Of a stretch of DNA of 6,028 nt, positions 5,509 to 6,028 are shown piece by piece. Below the pieces are notes generated by a model. It saw only the letters and a program-made list of their open reading frames with translations. It did no database searches and was not told where the DNA came from. The stretch is from Balneolaceae bacterium. GTDB lineage: Bacteria > Bacteroidota > Rhodothermia > Balneolales > Balneolaceae. The DNA is taken from the NCBI GenBank assembly GCA_007123985.1, contig SLGA01000216.1, positions 1 through 6,028 on the forward strand, read 5' to 3'. Position 1 is the stretch's first letter. The number at the start of each line of letters is the position of its first letter. Both the position numbers and the translations under genes were made by a program.

Positions 5509-5967
5509 TTACGCTTCTACAAGGGAATTCAGCATTGTTCTAATCTTATTTTTATCAGATTTGAGCATGTTGAGCTGCTCTTTGATCATTGATCGCTGCT
5601 GAGATGTCAAATGTTCTGATTCATCAGCCAGTACTTTTTGGTACGTTTCATCAGCACTTTCCTCACCGTTATCACATGAGTTCAAAATCGCTTTCCTGTC
5701 TTCACCGACAAGGGCGGATTTTACATCCATCCAGGTTCTGAAGAATTTCCCTGATGCAGTGGTTCCTTCTGTTGCCTTTCCTCCCAAATTGTTGATCTCA
5801 CTGACTAACTGGCGCTGACATTTTCTGCTGGTTTGCTCAAACTTTGTAAAGAGATCATTTAAGTCTCTCTCTTCGGTATTTTCTGCAGCTTTTTCGTAGC
5901 CTTCTATTCTGTCGTTATTGATTTCTACAAGTCTATTTAAAGCGTCTATTGTTTTCTCTTTTTCCAT
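5509..5967 (-). CDS. PA2169/DUF2383-family four-helix-bundle protein
   Basis: This 152-residue, almost wholly helical protein matches the PA2169 family (DUF2383) in length and layout. Residues 6-30 form helix 1 (LNRLVEINNDRIEGYEKAAE) and 33-62 helix 2, ending at the conserved NNLGGKAT turn. The central block GKFFRTWMDVKSAL is followed by DRKAILNSC. A last pair of helices carries ETYQKVL and the C-terminal KSDKNKIRTMLNSL. The family has a ferritin-like bundle, and conserved acidic residues suggest metal binding in some members, but no activity is established. There is no signal peptide. The ATG is preceded by the weak AAGAGAT, and the gene ends in TAA. A 127-bp leader separates it from the PLD gene, with a structured Shine-Dalgarno region between. 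Members are frequently encoded beside stress and envelope genes, which fits this neighbourhood. Confidence 0.88.
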   Translation of the reverse strand: MEKEKTIDALNRLVEINNDRIEGYEKAAENTEERDLNDLFTKFEQTSRKCQRQLVSEINNLGGKATEGTTASGKFFRTWMDVKSALVGEDRKAILNSCDNGEESADETYQKVLADESEHLTSQQRSMIKEQLNMLKSDKNKIRTMLNSLVEA

Positions 5968-6028
5968 ATCTCTTTTTTATTTTTTTTAGTGCCGTGTCAA
6001 AAAAATGCAAACCTGCACAATCAGTAAA

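Noticed and set aside
5974..6000. TTGACA (minus strand, 5995-6000) as the -35 box of the DUF2383 gene
   Set aside because: The only -10-like sequence is an A-rich run 15 bases away and too close to the ATG; Bacteroidota promoters also differ from this consensus.

Overview
The window looks like a piece of a Bacteroidota-type chromosome, perhaps Balneolales/Rhodothermota or a relative. This is an inference from moderate-to-low GC, weak or missing Shine-Dalgarno sites before most genes, gene families common in that group, and palindromic spacers such as AAACCTGACAGGTTT. No rRNA, tRNA, CRISPR array, intact insertion sequence or phage gene is visible.

All seven genes lie on the minus strand, so in transcription order (right to left) they are: a PA2169/DUF2383 four-helix-bundle protein (5509-5967); a phospholipase D/cardiolipin-synthase-like protein (4113-5381); a DUF421/YetF membrane protein (3243-3779); a 75-residue protein with two membrane segments (2790-3017); an SDR oxidoreductase of the YghA/GSP39 type that carries an in-frame stop (1700-2566); a PRC-barrel protein (1256-1618); and a 19-cysteine Csp-type copper-binding four-helix bundle (268-615). 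Spacers of 81 to 640 bp separate them, so this is probably a row of mostly separate transcription units rather than one tight operon.

The families share a theme. Several are typical of envelope and general-stress loci: phospholipid remodelling (PLD), membrane protein (DUF421), ferritin-like bundle (DUF2383), PRC-barrel, stress SDR and cytosolic copper storage. A joint role in envelope, osmotic, oxidative or metal stress is an inference from family membership and clustering.

The most notable signals lie outside ordinary gene calls. The SDR gene reads through homologous sequence on both sides of one TAA at codon 36. The 5' region of the PLD gene has a perfect Shine-Dalgarno sequence that can pair with its own complement, several competing starts and an in-frame upstream segment closed by TAA. 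Nested, concentric inverted repeats occupy 2623-2799. A compound palindromic element occupies 18-227. I see no convincing new defence or mobile system; the candidates for novelty are the structured spacers and the two gene 5' ends.
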